From NCBI GenBank assembly GCA_022009915.1, contig CP091730.1:682001-746000 (forward strand): a stretch of DNA of 64,000 nucleotides, given 5' to 3'. A program made the position numbers and the translations under genes. Below are positions 62,479-64,000 of this stretch, one piece after another. Within the stretch, counting starts at the first letter, position 1; each line of letters begins with the position of its first letter. The notes under the pieces are model-generated. The model was given only the letters and a program-made list of their open reading frames with translations, searched no databases and was not told where the DNA came from. This stretch comes from Alistipes putredinis (GTDB taxonomy: Bacteria > Bacteroidota > Bacteroidia > Bacteroidales > Rikenellaceae).

Positions 62479-62621
62479 GTAGGAGTAGCGTTTTTAGGTT
62501 GTAAAGATAGTGTTTCCGTCGTAAATTTCATTATCTCTGCGCCATTTTTAATCGGCGCACCGGCTGCGGGCATACGAATTGCATGTGTTACGGCTCGGAT
62601 ATAACCAATAATCTATTGACT

Positions 62622-63065
62622 ATGAAAAAGTGTTTGTTTGTTTTCGCGGCGGCATTGACGACCATGCTCGTCGCGTGGGCGCCTGCGCAGGCTGTTTCCA
62701 GACGTGTCGCCATTCTGCCCGAGAGCGCGAAGTTCGTGACCGAGCATTTCTCGACACGCACGGTGGCCTATGTCATAGGCGAGAAAGACTTCGGTTCTCC
62801 GGTGGAGTACGAAGTCATGTTTACGGACAAGAGTTATGTGACTTTCGAAAGAGGCGGCCGTTGGACGGAGGTCGATTGCGGGCTTTCGCCGGTTCCGGAG
62901 GCGGTGATTCCGCAAGGCATACGGCAGTATGTCGGCCGCAAGTATCCGAAGGGGACTTTCGTAACACAAATCGAGCGGTCGAAACGCGGATACAGTGTCG
63001 AGCTGAGCAACGAAGCGGTGCTGAAATTCGACCGTAAAGGCGAGTTTCGCAAAGCAAAGCATTGA
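62622..63065 (+). CDS. secreted PepSY-like protein
   Basis: Intact 147 residues. Signal peptide MKKCLFVFAAALTTMLVAWAPAQA. Two related PepSY-like halves: ILPESAKFVTEHFSTRTV with YEVMFTDKSYVTFERGGRWT, then VIPQGIRQYVGRKYPKGTFV with YSVELSNEAVLKFDRKGEFR. This is the duplicated BLIP/PepSY-like pattern common in small Bacteroidales periplasmic proteins. No enzymatic residues. ATG 62622 is chosen because it begins the signal peptide; an in-frame ATG at 62583 would add 13 residues. Confidence 0.8.
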   Translation: MKKCLFVFAAALTTMLVAWAPAQAVSRRVAILPESAKFVTEHFSTRTVAYVIGEKDFGSPVEYEVMFTDKSYVTFERGGRWTEVDCGLSPVPEAVIPQGIRQYVGRKYPKGTFVTQIERSKRGYSVELSNEAVLKFDRKGEFRKAKH

Positions 63066-63114
63066 CCCTTCTTGGACGCGCTACCGGTTTTTATTGATGC
63101 GAGCGTTTTAATAG

Positions 63115-63147
63115 AAAACGGGCTGTCGAATCAGACAGCCCGTTTTT
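63115..63147. terminator. terminator between PepSY-like and TPR genes
   Basis: AAAACGGGCTGTC (63115-63127) pairs with GACAGCCCGTTTT (63134-63146), followed by T's. It separates convergent genes and suits both directions. Confidence 0.87.
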
Positions 63148-63166
63148 ATTCCGGTTCGGTTCAGCC

Positions 63167-64000
63167 TTACTGCATCGAATCGTAAATGGCTTTGTACTTG
63201 TCGTATTTGGCCTGCATGCCGTCCATGTCGCGCAGACGGAACGTCAGGCTTTTGAGAATCTCGACGGTTACTTTCTCGGCCGGATTGATTTCGTATGCCT
63301 TTTCCAGATAGGGGAGTGCTTTCGCATACTCGTCGTTCACCTTTTTGAGATAAGCGTTGTATTCCGCGCTGCCCGACCATTGTCCGCGCTGGTTCATCTG
63401 CGCGTTCAGGGCGTCGCCTTTCTTGGAGTAGAACAGACCGAGGTTTACCAGAATGTAGAAATCGTTCGGTTTGAGGGTCTGGGCCTTGTGCATCTCGGCG
63501 ATAGCGGAATCGAGGTCGCCCAGCTTGTCGTAGATAAGTCCCAGTCCGTAGTACAGCAGCGGATTACTCGGGTCTTTCTCTATACCGGCTTTAACGAGCG
63601 GAATAATCTCGTTGGGGTTCTTGTCCACCGACGCATAGAGCTTGATGAGGCCTTCGATGATGTTCGTGTTGCCCGGATATTTTGCTATACCCTCTTTGAT
63701 GGTCTTTTCAGCCTTGTCTATCTCGTTGTTCTGGAATTCGCACAGGAAAGCGTAGTAGTAAACGTCGCCTTTGTCCTCCTTGCCGTATTCGAGCGCTTTT
63801 TCGAAGCATTCGGCACCCTTTGCATACTGGCTGCCTACAAGATAGCAGTAACCTGCGTTGTAGAGGGCGTTGGTGTCCTTGGCTGCGACGGCGGGGAATT
63901 CTCCGACCTTGTATGCGTTATAATAGTTGTCGGCAGCGTTGGCGTAGTCGCCCATCGTCAGGTAGTTGTTGCCTCTTTCGAAATAGGCGTTCATCAGGTT
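63167..64000 (-). CDS. tetratricopeptide-repeat protein (cut by window end)
   Basis: At least 277 residues of TPR repeats ending YKAIYDSMQ at a stop at 63167. Repeats include NYLTMGDYANAADNYYNAYK, LYNAGYCYLVGSQYAKGAEC, LYYGLGLIYDKLGDLDSAIA and NLGLFYSKKGDAL. The frame stays open to the window edge, so the N-terminus, and any signal peptide, is not seen. Function unknown; TPR arrays are interaction modules. Confidence 0.82.
   Translation of the reverse strand, partial: NLMNAYFERGNNYLTMGDYANAADNYYNAYKVGEFPAVAAKDTNALYNAGYCYLVGSQYAKGAECFEKALEYGKEDKGDVYYYAFLCEFQNNEIDKAEKTIKEGIAKYPGNTNIIEGLIKLYASVDKNPNEIIPLVKAGIEKDPSNPLLYYGLGLIYDKLGDLDSAIAEMHKAQTLKPNDFYILVNLGLFYSKKGDALNAQMNQRGQWSGSAEYNAYLKKVNDEYAKALPYLEKAYEINPAEKVTVEILKSLTFRLRDMDGMQAKYDKYKAIYDSMQ

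Noticed and set aside
1..64000. CRISPR array, insertion sequence, prophage or integrated element
   Set aside because: No direct-repeat array, transposase, integrase or phage structural gene was seen; the only repeated palindrome is the parS pair.

Overview
The window is ordinary chromosomal DNA of a Bacteroidota bacterium, most likely order Bacteroidales and by feel Rikenellaceae/Alistipes-like. That family-level guess rests on moderately high G+C and gene content; no marker was compared. The phylum call rests on repeated promoters with a TAnnTTTG -7 box (some with TTTG about 19-22 bases upstream), phylum-typical families (DUF4834, DUF4254, PG0541-type transporter-associated protein, BACON and fimbrillin-like lipoproteins) and many lipobox proteins. 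No phage, insertion sequence, CRISPR array or rRNA operon was seen. One tRNA gene is present.

A technical feature dominates the reading. Most genes longer than about 700 bases, including ones a cell cannot lose (glnS, mnmG, pheS, gap, ddl, murF, mdh), are broken by single-base gains or losses, usually in short homopolymers such as T4 read as T5 or G2 read as G3. Some breaks come in pairs that restore the frame. I read this as uncorrected sequencing or assembly error, so genes are given at their full reconstructed extent with approximate break positions. Gene ends are reliable; exact protein lengths are not.

Layout. 1-1770: tail of an unknown gene and glnS. 1771-1900: strong terminator and two perfect 16-bp parS-like palindromes beside mnmG, suggesting an origin-proximal location. 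1897-8254 (minus): pheS, TPR lipoprotein, EnvC-like LytM protein, ybeY, mnmG, a tight operon. 8335-15771 (plus): uvrC, then sufB-sufC-sufD-sufS (Fe-S assembly) and tmk. 15798-16899: DoxX-like membrane protein. 16961-22371: first tripartite RND efflux system. 22372-22998: non-coding stretch with a possible minus-strand RNA. 22999-24763: DUF4834 protein and MlaE/MlaF-type lipid ABC transporter. 24886-25903: glyceraldehyde-3-phosphate dehydrogenase.

26121-30486 (minus): alpha/beta hydrolase, membrane-anchored MurF, Ddl, and an outer membrane protein; murF and ddl supply and use D-Ala-D-Ala. 30826-37393: TetR regulator and a second tripartite RND pump ending in a small PG0541-type protein. 37491-42545: OsmC protein, BACON lipoprotein, rlmN-lspA, TonB, HflX. 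42586-46451: upp, deoC, cardiolipin synthase, small beta-barrel. 46518-49617 (minus): DUF4254 protein, heptosyltransferase-like GT9, gcvH, mdh. 49761-51615: glucosaminidase with LysM domains, a conserved unknown, tRNA-Met.

51699-57111 (minus) is a complete, overlapping biotin operon, bioB-bioA-bioF-bioG-bioC-bioD; its BioA appears to lack the PLP-binding lysine. Upstream are a small unknown ORF and a hairpin in the bioB leader, then two large surface lipoproteins (leucine-rich repeat; fimbrillin-like/jelly-roll/BACON/CotH kinase). A PepSY-like periplasmic protein and a TPR protein cut by the window edge close the region.
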